Part shown: piece by piece, positions 1 to 18,515 of the stretch
Position numbering within the stretch: position 1 is the first letter of the stretch
Layout of the letters: the number at the start of each line of letters is the position of its first letter
NCBI RefSeq assembly: GCF_000165425.1
Contig: NW_001799066.1
Span: 434,001 to 498,000, forward strand
Source: Paramecium tetraurelia
Taxonomy: Eukaryota > Ciliophora > Oligohymenophorea > Peniculida > Parameciidae
DNA: 64,000 nucleotides
Direction of reading: 5' to 3'
The notes under the pieces: model-generated
Database searches by the model: none
The model's input: only the letters and a program-made list of their open reading frames with translations
What the model was told of the DNA's origin: nothing
Program-made: the position numbers and the translations under genes

Positions 1-283
1 AAGCTTTTGAATCTAAGCCCATTTAGATTGGGATTGAAGAGGGTAGACTCTTATGCATCTTCTAAAATTTTAGAAACTTCTTTATTGAGTTTATGTCTTC
101 GGTTGACATTAATATTATTGTTTGAAATAAAAAATATCATCTGTAAAATTATATTTATCATTCCTTATTGATACTTCTCATTTCTAAAGGTATATTGAAT
201 GGTCCTTTGAATTTATGAAGAATGCAATTATGATAAGTTATACAATTTTTTATTAATTTAGTTCATCTATAATACTATATATA

Positions 284-1795
284 TCATTGTTTTGAATCTT
301 CATTATCCCAGATGTTATCCCCTTCAAATACCTCTCCTTATTCTTAATTCTCCTCTTCCATAGCTAATCTAACATATTCCTGGTATGCAAATCTATCCCA
401 ATCAGTAAAATCTGGATGATCAACTATGTCATTTCTTACTTGAAATGGGTCTCTATTTTCATAAGCAATTAATTTATTTAAATTGGTCAAGAAATTGAAG
501 AACACTCCACAAACAGTCAGATTCTATTTGAAATGACTTAATTTAAAGAGGATATCATTTTCAGGATGTAGAAGATCAACCATTTAACAAACAAAATCAT
601 GGAATAAAATAGGTTCATGATTTAAATAATCCATTCTCTATTTCAGTTCCTCATAAAAGTAATCCATCTCAAATCCTGTAATAATTCCATTGTCATCCAG
701 ATCAATAATCTTGAACCAATATTCTATGGATTATATAGTAGTCTTATCTTCTTCACATAATATGAAGTAAATGAAATCCTCATAGGACATCTTCTAATCT
801 ATTTAACTTCTGAATCTACGGAGGAATCTGATCAAATATTCTATCGACAACTTTACGACTTAGACCATGACTGGAATAACGAGAGAAGTCTTCCTTGCTG
901 ATATGGAAATCGTGATCACCATCTAATTCCCAGAATTTGCAATAAATAACATAGAAATGTTCATATGAGAAATATTATCTGATCTAATATAGGAACTATG
1001 AAATAATACTTTGTTAATATCATCTTCCTTTCCCAATATATCCAAAATATCAAATAAGTTACTTGATTTGAAGTCACGCCATGTAATTTTATTGTTATCC
1101 TTTCGACATAAATGAAAGAATATTCTATGAATTACTGTGTCTGCATATCGTTCTTAAAATTCCGGTGTTGCTTACAAAAATTCCAACCCCGGATGCTATT
1201 CAAGTAAAACTATTTAGGAAAGAGAATGTAGTACTCTTCATGAAAGGTTTGAAATCATCAAATTAAATGAAGTCATTCTTTGGTTTTTTGAGAATATGAA
1301 AACACCTCTGTTTTGGTTCTTTTTATGCTAATTGCTAATTCCAATACTTGATAAAAGCGGTTTTACTAATTTTGTTGCCTGTACCTTCTACTGCTGTCAT
1401 TAGAATTCTTGTTAAGTATTTGCATAGACCACATAAATTTGTAGTGATCTGCTCAAAATGACTAGCGTCGATTTGTTCAGCTTTACCAAATATTTCGTAA
1501 ATAATTTTCTAAAACCCTATAAACATATGGATTATACATTCTATTCTTATTGTAATTATAAATTGATCTCTTATGTGGGGAAATAGAATTGTGGAACCAA
1601 ATCGTAATTTTATACCTCCTCTACATGAAGCTTTTTCTATATTATTTACGATTAGGTCAATGATTATGATAAATCATCTGGAATACGCTATTTAATTTCA
1701 TGAAATGAGTCTGCACGAGGAGGAGTTGAAGGACCTTAGCTTTTTTTGTTAGGTGAGCTTAAGAGTGCACTTTGTGACATCCCAGACATAGTCAT
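284..1795 (-). CDS. PP2A regulatory subunit B'' (PR72/PPP2R3 family)
   Basis: Calcium-binding B'' subunit that targets protein phosphatase 2A. Seen: the conserved block [19 protein letters not shown], the first EF-hand region (DGDHDFHIS), a second EF-hand loop (DLDDNGIIT) and the C-terminal block around [12 protein letters not shown] and [16 protein letters not shown]. The frame is restored by introns at 984-1009 (26 nt), 1210-1234 (25 nt) and 1509-1537 (29 nt), all GT-AG. One slip near 795-830, between RIFDQIPP and MSYEDFIYF, fits no intron I could find; one surplus base would explain it. The start is the ATG at 1795, but the frame stays open further upstream. Stop TGA at 284. About 470 residues, with a low-complexity N-terminus typical of ciliate members. 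Confidence 0.88.
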
Positions 1796-2081
1796 CTTAT
1801 TTGTGAAAAATGCATTAGGTTGAGTAATTAGATTATTTTACTTTCCTTCCCGCACATCCTTTATCAGTTGATGTACTAACTTTTAAGTTTAAGGTAGAGT
1901 TAGCCATTTAATGAAGAGATCATCAACTCGAGTTTTGGCCAATTAATATCTAATATTCTAAGTAAGTGGGAAACCTGCTCCAACTCCTTCAGAATACGAT
2001 TTCTAAAGCATAAAATAATTAAAATATCTTTTTAATTCTATGTTTGCAATCACAAAGTAGGCACTGTTTAGATAATAAGCA
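1796..2081. promoter_or_regulatory. Shared upstream region of PP2A B'' and SDHA
   Basis: This 286-bp stretch separates the divergent start codons of the PP2A subunit (minus) and SDHA (plus), so it should hold both promoters. It is AT-rich and I see no distinct motif. The minus-strand frame is open through part of it, so the PP2A start could lie further upstream. Confidence 0.4.
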
Positions 2082-4114
<2,033 letters not shown>

Positions 4115-4715
4115 TAATTATAAATAAAATATATATGATTATTTAAAACCACTTAAAACTGAATTTCTAATATATCTTTATAACGAGTAATTAATACCTT
4201 GTTTTACTTTGAAAATGACTATTTGATATAATTATTTACAAATTATCTATTTCATTAATAAAGCCTATATTTATTTTAGATGAATAATTAATTCTATTTA
4301 AAATAATATTATAGTTTCTGTGTTATTAAATACAATAAAGAAGAATAGAATACAATAACCTAATACAATAAGTATTTTTCTAACTTCATTTAAATAACTA
4401 TATCAATATTTGTTATTATTTTATGCAAATATAATAGTTCCATTTGTAAATTTACAACTTTGATGTAATAACTTAAACTAAAAAGCCATCAAATTGGATT
4501 TTATCAGAAAAGCTGAAAAATACAAAATCAATTTTATAGACAATTCCACTAAAAATTTGGCAATAATGTTCTTGGAAAAAGTTAAACTGCAAAATTTATA
4601 TTGTCTTAATTGGGTGTTAGAATGACTTTTATATAAATTAAATCGTTAGAATAAGCGAATCTAATTCGAAAAAGAATAAAATATTTCTTATATTAGTTAT
4701 TTATTATTATCACTA
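4115..4715. other. Intergenic, nothing recognised
   Basis: About 600 bp of very AT-rich sequence between two plus-strand genes. I found no convincing frame with the TAA/TAG glutamine pattern of real genes here on either strand and no RNA gene. Confidence 0.4.
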
Positions 4716-5479
4716 ATGAAAATTAATGAACGTTTGTAGTTCTAATCAAAGTAAGAGGAAATTAATTTGGATAAGGAGGTCTCTGAGATTGCTTAAAGAA
4801 TCATGGAAAAAGTTCAATAGAGATCAACTGCTAAGTCAGGTCAAAAGGAGTTGCCTTCTTAATATCTTAGAGCAAGTGATTACTAGGCTAGAAAATTGTT
4901 CCAAAGCTATTAAATTGAAATTAGAAGACAATCTGAGAAGGTTACTAAAGGGCCAAGTCAAGAGATGAGGAGAAAAGAAGAAGCTCTTCTTTCTGATTTT
5001 AAAGTCAATAAATACGAGAAGCCTTAAGAGTTGATCCGTTTTGAGAACTAATTAAGAATGGGAGACTTAAAAACACCTTTAAAAAGTCCAGTTTAGCCTA
5101 ATGATTAAAGACATAATGATATACATTAAAAGACAGTTAAATTGAATAATTATGAGAATATTGGTTTTTAAGAACAGAAAAGTGAGAAAATGAAGTAGAT
5201 CTAAATTATGTATAAAATTAACTTTAGTTTAGGAATGAACATAATCAGTAATTAAATTATCAAATGCACTAACTTAGCAGTAGAAGAATTTCATCACCAA
5301 AACGAGATCAATTAAAATTTGATAGCAATTTACAAACTAAATCTTCTTTGAGTTTTAAAACTACTTAATTATAAACTCCGGTTTCTGTCTCATTCAAATA
5401 ATAAGATATAGTAACCCAACTATTGGGAAGCTTGAAGAATTAAAAAAGAAACTAAGGAGATTATTCTACAAAACGATGA
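4716..5479 (+). CDS. Unknown Gln-rich charged protein
   Basis: I do not recognise this protein. The frame opens at ATG 4716 and runs to TGA 5477-5479 once a 23-nt GT-AG intron at 5210-5232 is removed, giving about 246 residues. Many glutamines are TAA/TAG, which supports real ciliate coding. The N-terminal half is helical and charged (DKEVSEIAQRIMEKVQ, RASDYQARKLFQSYQIEIRR); the rest is polar, rich in Ser, Gln and Asn, and probably disordered, with short Thr/Pro patches (LKTPLKSPV, QTPVSVSF) that could be phosphorylated. No signal peptide, membrane span or catalytic motif. No frame slip was needed. Confidence 0.7.
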
Positions 5480-5793
5480 AAAGCTTAATCTTTTGACTTT
5501 TAAACGATATAAATTTTACTTAATTGTTAATAAAATAAAATATTTATTAATAAACTTATTTTCTTGAAAAATTATTATTTTCACAAATTTAAAACTAGTA
5601 CTCTACCTCAAGCCCAACCTTAAAAAGACTCACTCAAAATTCTATGATATCTTTAAGGTTTCAATTCTGAGAATATGTAGATAATAGATAAATACCTAAT
5701 GTTGTTTTTAATTTTATGGGATGTCGAGCAGGTTTACTAAGACCATCTTTCTTTTTATATCCATTCTTATTGTCGCACCAAAGAAATGAACAA

Positions 5794-6159
5794 TCAGTTG
5801 CTCGGCTTGTAATAAATAAGGAATTCGAATAAAGTTCCTTCTAACATTAAATTCGGAATTATTATTTTTTTGGGCGTTGTATAATGTCTTTGCTAAGTTT
5901 GATATACATTTTACAATTCGATTTTTGGCGATTACTTTGAAATGTATTGATTTTTTTTCGGGTATTTTAATGAATAGTCTACCCTTTTTTAGAGTTCTTA
6001 CAGAGAGTTAAATGTTGCTATATGATGTTAATGTGAATCACTTTTCTGAAACTCATATTATAAATATTATTGTTCCTTTTTTAACTGTTCATAATTTATG
6101 ACAGGAACATTTGCTTTAAAAATTGGGCCAATACGAAACCTATTTTATGTAAAATTCAT
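5794..6159 (-). CDS. Small unknown protein
   Basis: Uninterrupted frame from ATG 6159 to TGA 5794, 121 residues, no intron. Glutamines are coded mainly by TAA/TAG, the hallmark of real genes here. It begins MNFTQNRFRIGPIF, has a Gln/Lys-rich helical stretch (NYEQLKKEQQYLQYEFQKS) and ends FEFLIYYKPSN. I recognise no domain. A competing frame on the same strand is also long, but it uses almost no TAA/TAG glutamines, so I prefer this one. Confidence 0.6.
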
Positions 6160-6938
6160 TAATTTATTAATAAATGAAATAATATTGAGCTTTACTTTTA
6201 ATTAAAAAAAAATGGGAAATTACGAATTCTAATGATCATTTAAAAGCTAGAATTATTTTAGTTGTATATAAAAATGTTTTTCTACTGATCATTCTGTTGT
6301 GTTGGAAATAGAATTATTTAATGTATTGAACATGAGCATACACTTATACGAAAATTGTAAATTAATCAAGATAAGATATTATATATTATGGATTATAGAA
6401 AAAGGCAAATTGAAGAAATATAAGAAAATAAGATTGCATTTTTTGTTATAAAATTTAAAAATCCTCAATATTTGTTTATTCTTAAAGATGTAACAAATAT
6501 ATTTAATTAATAATATTTGTTAAGAAAAACATAAATCTACATAGAGTAGATGAATTATATATCCAATTATACTGTTTTTTTTAATTATTCTAAACTATAG
6601 ATTATATAGTGAAAATTAAAATAACTAATTAAAATATTACATATCTATTGGGAAAACATAAATTCTAAAGAAAATTAATTTCTTTTTAATTTTTGATATA
6701 TTAAACATAACGATTTCAATCTTACTCTATTATTAAGTCGATGTTTGTGATTCATTCCAGTATAAGGGTTGTAAAAACTATGTATTTTTATATTACTTAA
6801 TTAAATATTTATCAACATGCCTTTTGTAATTGTATTTTTAATTTCTGATAGAAATTATAAATTTAGAAAGTCTATTAATATTCATTTTTATATTCTATAA
6901 GAATTACAAATATCATAGTATATAAAAAATAAGTTATT
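6160..6938. other. Intergenic, no firm gene
   Basis: About 780 bp between two minus-strand genes. A plus-strand frame at 6389-6612 (about 74 codons, starting MDYRKRQIEEIQENK) could be a small gene, but it has no upstream context and no recognisable domain. Nothing else stands out. Confidence 0.35.
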
Positions 6939-7625
6939 TCAAGGATCAGAATCATCTGACAAAAGCAAACTCTAGACCTACCCTAATCTTTTAAAATAAC
7001 TTAATCGAGTCAAATTTTTGAGACATATTTATGAACTAGAATTAAGTTTTTGTAATAATTCCGAATATAGCATTTAAATTGTTAAGGTTTATTATCCTTC
7101 TCCTTATGAATTACATTTATTGGCTAACTTTTATAAATCTGAGTCATAATTATTATGTTTAGAATTTTTTGAACTGTGTTTTAGTTTTTTTAGAGAATTT
7201 TCAGGGTGTATATACTAGCATCTTGATCCATAATTGCACCATCCATAGTTTAAGAAATTTTTGCATGGTTTTGTTTTGTAGTTTTAATGTAGATGGGCTT
7301 TAGGTAATAGCTCAGATTAACCATGTGCATATGAACACTAAATAATTAACAAATAATAATACATTTGAGCCAAATTTGCAACTACCCGTAAGAGTAAAGT
7401 TTTTGCATAGTTCAGTCTTTTTCTTTTTAGTATATTCCTCTATGAACTATTTTTTTTCAAGAGAATTATTGAACTTCTTTTTGTTAGGTTTGACTCTAAA
7501 ATGATTATATTCTATTTTTACCCTATTTCGAATTCCTTCTCTTCTTCATCTGTACTACATTAATCAAATTAGATTTGAATATAATGGTCAATCTCTAATT
7601 TAATATTCTTAAAATTATGTTCCAT
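6939..7625 (-). CDS. Tandem CCCH zinc-finger protein (tristetraprolin/ZFP36-like)
   Basis: Probable RNA-binding regulator of mRNA stability. Finger 1 reads TELCKNFTLTGSCKFGSN, then C and YAHG; finger 2 reads PCKNFLNYGWCNYGSRC then QYIH. Both fit C-x8-C-x5-C-x3-H, and each is preceded by the family lead-in (KTEL, YKTKP), with linker spacing as in the TTP family. A 25-nt GT-AG intron at 7338-7362 falls inside finger 1 before its third Cys. The N-terminal about 60 residues are charged, and one frame slip is needed near 7510. The C-terminal 100 residues are polar with Leu-rich helices and end SDDSDP. Stop TGA at 6939. It lies just downstream of, and on the same strand as, the acyl-CoA synthetase gene (95 bp). 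Confidence 0.85.
7338..7362 (-). other. 25-nt intron splitting a CCCH finger
   Basis: A GTATTA...TTTAG intron of 25 nt on the minus strand. Removing it joins the first two Cys ligands of finger 1 to the third Cys and the His, giving perfect C-x8-C-x5-C-x3-H spacing. This is strong internal evidence for Paramecium-type introns. Confidence 0.85.
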
Positions 7626-7720
7626 TATTTTTTGACTAAATTAATTATTAATAGAAAAAATTATTAAGATATGCTTTTTAATTTCAAAATATTTATTCTA
7701 TTAAATTTAAATCTATTAGA

Positions 7721-9796
7721 TCATTCGCTTATCGAATATAGCTCATTTATTTAATTAGCAAAAAATGCCTTAGCTTTGTGTCTCATCAACTTCAATGTAT
7801 TGCTTGTTAATCCATGTACAATAAAACTGATTGGCTCAAGGTATAGTTATTTTACATTCTCTAATCCGTTGAGTTTCTCCAATTTTCCCTAGAGTATTAA
7901 TAAATTTTACTTATCTAGTTACTTGATCTAGGAAATACTTTACAATGTCCTTATTTTTACATAATTCTTCAAAAGTTTAATTTAAACCAAATTGATTGCC
8001 TAGATTGAGTACAAATTATTTATCTGGGACAATGAAACCAATACAATAACTTTTTGAAGAGTCACCATAGACAAATGCTTCAGTTACTCCATTCACTCTT
8101 TAATAGATTCCTTCTATTTTTTCAGGTGCAATGTATTCTCCTTAGCTCAATTTGAATATATTTTTGACTCTGTCGATAATTTATAAGGCACCATTTGGTC
8201 GTATGACTCCTACATCGCCAGAATGGATCCATCCATCTTTATCAATCATTTCTTTTGTCTTTTCTTCCTCTTTGTAATATCCAGCAAAGATAGCATTGCC
8301 TCTTAAACCTAGGCGTTATATTTATATTTACAGATTTCCCCTCTTGGAGTTATTTAATTATTTTCATTAACATCAGTGCTATGATAATTCATTTCAGGAA
8401 CATCAATTACTTTAAATTCTATATTAGGAAAAACACCACCAACATGTCCACTGATTGAATCTTCAGCCTTAGTAATGAAGGATCCTCCACAACCTTCTGT
8501 TTATCCATATCCTTCAATGAAGGGTGCACAAATAACACATTTTAAAAAATCTATTACTTCTGCAGACATTGGAGCTGAACCTGAAAGCATATATCTAACT
8601 CTTCCCCCTAATGCTTCTTTGGTCTTATTGAATACCATGTTATCCCAAAATCTATGTTCTACATGACCTCCATTTTTAAGATAATATTATTTGCTTGATA
8701 AGGCTTATTCACATAGTTTTTTTTTGGCCCCTTGCAGACTTTCTAATTTTTGCTTAATAGTAGTATATATTCTGAAGTATAATCTAGGAACACTCATAAA
8801 AAGAGTTGGTTTGACCATTTAAAGATCCTAATTTAATTTTTGAACATCTCCTCCATACATACAAATTGTGCTTCCGTATCCCAATAAAGTGATGACAACA
8901 AATCTCTCTAATACATGAGGAAGGGGTAAATAACTTAAATAAACATCCTTCTAACTTACTACAATGCCTTGAAATACCACTCCTCCACTTACTGATACAA
9001 AGTTTTTATGCCTTAGCATAACACCTTTGGGCAATCCTGTTGTGCCTGATGTGTAACTGAAAGTAAAAATATTATTTTCAGTCACTTCAAAATATGCATG
9101 TACTTTAGCCTTTCCTGCTTAGATTACTTATTCATAAGGCATGACTTTGAGTCCTTTTTAATTAAACTTTTATTATGTATATAAAGTACTTTCTCAATAA
9201 TTTCTTAGCTTAACTCGTCAAAACATATTATATTTTTTAATGCATGATAATTTGATACTTTCAATATTGTCTAGGCGTTCGACTCAGAAATAAAGAGAGT
9301 ATTAAGCTAAGTTTATTCGAAAATATAAGGTAAACTTTCGAAACCCAAAGTTTCATACAAAGGAATCATTGTATTTCCATATAGAGTATTGGCTATATCT
9401 AGAATTAACCACTCTTCTCTATTTTTAGAAAAAACACCTATCATTTTTAGTTGCTAATCTTCGAATACCTCTGGCTTAGGAATAAGATTTAAGTTGATTA
9501 TACCTGATCCCAAATATCTATAATTAATGTAATTATTACTCAGCATCTTATTTTACTTCTTTGTATGTCATGTATTTGTAATGTTTACTATTCTATCCAG
9601 TAGTAATCTGCTTTCCTATACATCTATTTTCAGGATATAAACGACAAGCTCTTAAAAACATTCCTTGCACTGTCTTTTCTCCCTCAAAATTATCTAATAG
9701 TTTAGCAACATGGGTAGGATTTCTATAAACATTGCTTTCTCCTTCTTTTTTCTCTCCTACAGGTACTGCGTAAATCAATGACTATGCCTACCCCAT
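7721..9796 (-). CDS. Long-chain acyl-CoA synthetase
   Basis: Activates long-chain fatty acids to acyl-CoA using ATP. Seen: AMP-binding core FSYTSGTTGLPKGVMLRHKN (forward about 9010-9075), the ACSL-type N-terminus (NPTHVAKLLDNFEGEKTVQG, then RACRLYPENRCIGKQ), IGVFSKNREEWLILDIANTL, and a C-terminus resembling LK.MRHKAKAFFANQINELY. A 22-nt intron (GTAATA...TATAG) near 9520-9541 restores the frame before LGSGIINLNLIPKPEVFED. Start ATG 9796 (MGQAQSLIYAVPVG), stop TGA 7721. Length about 670 codons is normal for the family. I did not resolve every intron between 7900 and 9450, so slips there cannot be excluded. Likely on ER, peroxisomal or outer mitochondrial membrane. Confidence 0.9.
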
Positions 9797-9923
9797 TTAA
9801 ATTTAATTATATATATCAATTTAAAAGATCTATCTTAATATATTACTAATTGTATAATTTTCTTAGAGAAACCGATGAGTTATATTATATTTTCGATCTA
9901 TACTAATTGTGATATTATATTCA

Positions 9924-13995
<4,072 letters not shown>

Positions 13996-14302
13996 TCAAA
14001 GCAAAATAAAAAAATTTATAAATAATTAAAAGCTAATATAAACTAAGTTTATTTTTATTTTGTATGATTAAAATCTGCGTCCTTATTTAAATTTATTGAA
14101 AATATATAAAATTATTTAAAAATTCTAGATTACTTTATTCTTCTATTATTCTAACCAATTATCTATTTTTAAAATAAAAAAGTAAAGAGTGTTAAAAATC
14201 AATTGAAAAAAACTATTTATATGTAATTTTAAATAGTCTAACAAACTATAGGGAAAATTACAATAAAAATATTCAAATAATAAAATTTTATAATTAGTTA
14301 AC
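13996..14302. other. Intergenic
   Basis: AT-rich 307 bp between the ends of two minus-strand genes. It should hold the promoter of the long secreted-type gene and the 3' end of VPS33. I see no other structure. Confidence 0.4.
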
Positions 14303-16262
14303 TCATTAATTTTAAATCATCTCTTAAATTAATCTATCTCCATTGATTATATGGGTTGTACAAATTTTTATATCTTTTTCTAAGGAAATATTTAATTTAA
14401 TTACTGTAACGTAATCCTAACCAACGAATCGCTGCTACTTCCCCATATGTAATCCCTCCTACTATGTAGATGACATCAATTTAATTTTAACCTTCCTTAA
14501 CTTCTTCTCCTTAAAGTTGGTTTAATTTTTCAATGCATTACAAGTTCGCCAGGTAAATCTTTTAAGGCTTACAAAACTAATGGGCCCCCCATGTGTTTTT
14601 TGTGATAATTTCTTCAAATATTCGAACTCTCATTAATAAGTAAAAATACATTATTGGTGCATATGCAAGAAAAACATATGAAATATCCTCTGGAGCACAT
14701 GATCAACATCTTCATTAATCAGACGTAAAGGCTTTTCAATTTTTTCCCATATATGAGTATCATTAAGTTTTTTTCCAATTAACCCAATTTTTTCGCAGTT
14801 TTCAAGAGTGATTATGTGCTCAGTGCCATACATATGCAAAATTTCTATGCGATAAAAATCATAAAGTTTGGTCTTCATGCCATTCTAGATTTAATTGTAT
14901 AGACAAAATGATCGAACAACTTTAGTGATGGGAGCACCATAAGAAATAAGATTTTCAATCATTTATTCAACTTATGATGACTTAGTTTAAAGTATTGCAT
15001 GCACTTCTTAATTAATGCACATATTAAATAAAATGGATTCTAGCTATTTACTTAAATGTTGACTAACAATAAGATCTGTAATAGTGTAAATTATTACGGT
15101 CAAGAATAATATTTTGTTCTTTTGGTAGCATTCATAATTTGGTGAGATATTAATTCATATCACTCATATTCATTATATTATCTTATTATTTCATGGATTA
15201 AATCATCTATTTGTTATTCTATCTCCTTTCTTCAAGAACCCTTTGACATTACTTAATATTCATAATTTTTATTCTATTGTAATAAGAATCATTGAGTTTC
15301 ATCGTTTTTGGTCTGTCTTTTAAGGCTTAATCGTTTTTAATAATATCTAGATTGATGGAATTATGCTTAATTGAAAACACTTCATCAATCAATGTTTCAT
15401 ATGTGAAGGGAGTCAACATAGGAGTGATGAAATCTACTCTTCTGTCAATAATCAAGAGTGTATGCATTTTAGATTCCTTAAAACTAACTTCATCTTCAAT
15501 CAATTCTCCTTATTGCTTTTTTTATTTGAGTATATCGATGATATATTTAGAATAATTTCCTTTGGCATAAATATTCTTAAATTTGCCATGCACTAATTCC
15601 ATTCTTTGAATAGACTCAGCCACAGTTTACAAAATTTTCATATCTTGTCCAATATATAATGGCCAAAGGCAATTATTGATTTCCAAAGATAGCAAATCAT
15701 TAGCTATAGGTATTAGATCGAAATTAAAATTGGTTATGACTAAGTCACCCAAAACAGCCTCTTTTTCTAAATAATCTTTGCATACAATATTCATTCTAGG
15801 GCAGAAGATTAGTAAGTATTTTTTGTTCAAATTCTCAAGTTAATTGTTTCTAATGATTCTTACTATTCTTTTCATGTATTATCTATCAGGATTCACAAAA
15901 AATATAATCTAATTAACTTCTACATTCAATTAATCGGAATCAATGTAATAGATTTAATCAACATCATTTTCTTTCAGAATCTACATTGATTCAACAACCA
16001 AATTAAGCATGTCTGCAATAAATTAATCAATGACAAGCACCTTCTTGCCAACAAACTAATTTATATATAATATTAGAAGTCTTACTTAATTCAATTTATT
16101 GATTAGCTTTTTTCTCAAATACTTCTGATATATAGCAGTTTTAAAGGATGACTACTAGTCTTCGAATTGACTTAAGTTGACTTTTCCTGAATTGGAAGGG
16201 ATTCCACTCTGTTTGACTTTAGATGCCACTTATTCAAAGGAGTCTTTGATAAATTGGAACAT
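14303..16262 (-). CDS. VPS33: VPS33, Sec1/Munc18-family subunit of HOPS/CORVET
   Basis: SM protein that templates SNARE assembly at endolysosomal membranes within HOPS and CORVET. Seen: FVGKKVLVIDQFIADMLNLV, NQIIFFVNPDRQYMKRIV, LLIFCPRMNIVCKDYL, the SM core LLIIDRRVDFITPMLTPFTY then ETLIDEVFSI, and the C-terminal block VGGITYGEVAAIRWL followed by TTHIINGDRLIQEMI, which matches VPS33 rather than Sec1, Sly1 or VPS45. Introns of 30 nt (16056-16085) and 25 nt (14380-14404). Two or three frame slips lie near 14690 and 14530-14570. Start ATG 16262, stop TGA 14303; about 630 residues, normal for VPS33. Its start codon is 41 bp from the divergent kinase gene. Confidence 0.88.
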
Positions 16263-16303
16263 TTGTTACTTCTGAATATTAATATTTTAACGATATTGAA
16301 ATT
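16263..16303. promoter_or_regulatory. 41-bp bidirectional intergenic spacer
   Basis: Only 41 bp separate the divergent start codons of VPS33 (minus) and the SNF1-like kinase (plus), so both promoters must be shared or lie inside the opposite coding region. The spacer is AT-rich without an obvious motif. Confidence 0.6.
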
Positions 16304-18367
16304 ATGCTGCAAAAGAAAGACTCTGATAAGGAAAACACTTCCTATAATAACAAAGATTCATAAAAACAAAGGGTGATTGGAGATTACTTATTAGGTTTGA
16401 TGTTTTTACTATTAGAGTTAAAACTCTTGGGGTAGGTACTTTTGGTTTAGTAAAACTTGGAGTGCATTAAATAACTGGAGAGAAAGTGGCCATTAAAATA
16501 TTGGAGAAAGAGCGTATTGTGGAGGTTGCAGATGTAGAAAGAGTGTCAAGGGAGATACATATTTTAAAATTGATTCGACATAGACATGTTATCTAACTAT
16601 ATGAGGTAAATTTAAACCCTATATATCATAGATAATAGAAACAAAGAAGCATATATTTCTGGTCATGGAATTTTGTGATAATGGTGAGCTTTTTGATTAC
16701 ATTGTGAAAAATGAAAAGTATGACTCTAGAATTTAATTAATTAGACTAGAAGAAGTTGAAGCTTGTCGAATATTCTAGGAACTAATCTCTGGCATAGAAT
16801 ATATTCACAAACTTAACATCGTCCATAGAGACTTAAAGCCAGAAAATCTTTTATTGGATCATTCAAATCAAATTAAAATTGTAGATTTTGGACTTTCTAA
16901 TACATACAAAGAAGGTGAATTACTTAAAACAGCCTGTGGAAGTCCTTGTTATGCGGCGCCAGAGATGATTGCTGGTCATAGATATCAAAGTATCTTGGTT
17001 GATATTTGGTCATGTGGTGTTATTTTGTTTGCAACAATTTGCGGTCAATTGCCCTTCGAAGATAAACATACAAGCGAGTTATACAAAAAGATTCTTAATG
17101 GATAGTATACAATACCATCACATGTCTCATAAGATGGTTAATCCTTTATTAAAGGGTTATTGAATACTGATCCCAAAAAAAGATTTGACATTGACTAAAT
17201 TAAATCTCATCCATGGTTTAAATTATATAAGAGAGTTCATTCAATACCATAAGGAATCATCATAGGATATAGTCGAATTCCAATTGATGAGGACATTGTT
17301 GAATAACTCGCTCAAAAAGGATATAGCGCTGATTATATTAAGAAATGCCTTGATGCTAATAAACACAATAATCTAACCACAGCCTATTTTCTACTCCTAA
17401 AAAAACATTTGATTAAAGGAGGCCAATCAACAGCTGATATCAATTCCTAAAATTTCAATGAAAAACTCTTAGAACCAGCTACTAGACCATCGAAACGTAT
17501 ATCTCTTTCTTAACTTAAAAGCTCCCATAAGCAATTTATTAGATAGTTAATTAATGAAAACATTAAAGCACAATAGATCAGGATCATGTCAAACTAATTA
17601 AAAATCACACACTTAAGGAAGAGGAATGTCTGTCCCTTAAGTCGAGGATATCAGATCAATCTATAATGGATCAAAAAATTATCAGAATTCTTCATTATCA
17701 ATCGAAGTAATCAATTTAATCAAATATCAAATAGGATCAGTCCTTTTTATTTGAAAGAAATAAATCTTTATCTTTCCAATAGAATAACCATAAGAAAATT
17801 CCTACTGATATATAAATCAATGATGTCTTAAATAAAACAACTTACGTAAATACAAGTAAGAGATCTTCTAATGCTTCGACTGTGTCCCCTGGACATTAAA
17901 ATAAATTGCTTTAATATTTGAGTAAAAATAAATATTTAAATATAGAATCTTCAACAAAAAACACTACTCCCACAGCAGTTAGGGGGAATTCTTAATCGAA
18001 AATGCCATATAATACTAAAACTACTAAAAACCAAAAAGTTTCCTATACAAATTTCGATAATAATAATAATTCTATGTTGGAAAAAAAGAAAGAAAATAAA
18101 CCAATAAATTTAGCTGACTCTACTAACATTGAAAGCAAAAAAAGATCTTTGCATATAGAAGGAGTAATAATAGAATTTTATTAGGTTTAGGATCTCTCAA
18201 TGCCTGCAAGTACTAAACCATAATCAATGCCATATCAATTATGGCTAAAGATGAATAGCAGAAAAGGATCAAGAGATTATAGCAGTGGAGGATCTAAGAC
18301 AAAAAAATCTAATGGCAGTGGTAAAACTAATATGAATCAGAGCTTTAACTTTGATAAGAGAGCGTGA
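16304..18367 (+). CDS. SNF1/AMPK-like serine/threonine kinase (CAMKL) with UBA-like segment
   Basis: Ser/Thr kinase. Seen: glycine loop LGVGTFGLVKLG, ATP lysine VAIKILEKE, catalytic loop [19 protein letters not shown], activation loop LLKTACGSPCYAAPE with a phosphorylatable Thr, and the DIWSCGVILFATICGQLPFE block, all typical of AMPK/SNF1. After the kinase, residues about 290-340 (IDEDIVEQLAQKGYSADYIK) resemble the UBA/autoinhibitory domain of that family. The C-terminal 330 residues are polar, Ser/Asn/Gln-rich and poorly conserved. Introns: 16395-16415 (21 nt), 16606-16631 (26 nt), 16718-16744 (27 nt). One frame slip is needed near 17570-17610. Start ATG 16304, stop TGA 18365-18367. All catalytic residues are present, so probably active. 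Confidence 0.9.
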
Positions 18368-18515
18368 TTTCCTTCTACATAATTAATTTATTTTTTTCGA
18401 ATATGTATTTAATAAGTTCTTTATGTAAATAGAAGCAGTAGAATTAAGATAACTGTATGATAAAAGCAAATACTAATCTATTATTAATATACTGACGAAT
18501 AGCTATTATTTTTGC

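Noticed and set aside
5630-6040. Second open minus-strand frame overlapping the small gene at 5794-6159
   Set aside because: It has almost no TAA/TAG glutamines and no start codon, whereas the chosen frame has both a start and the expected codon use.
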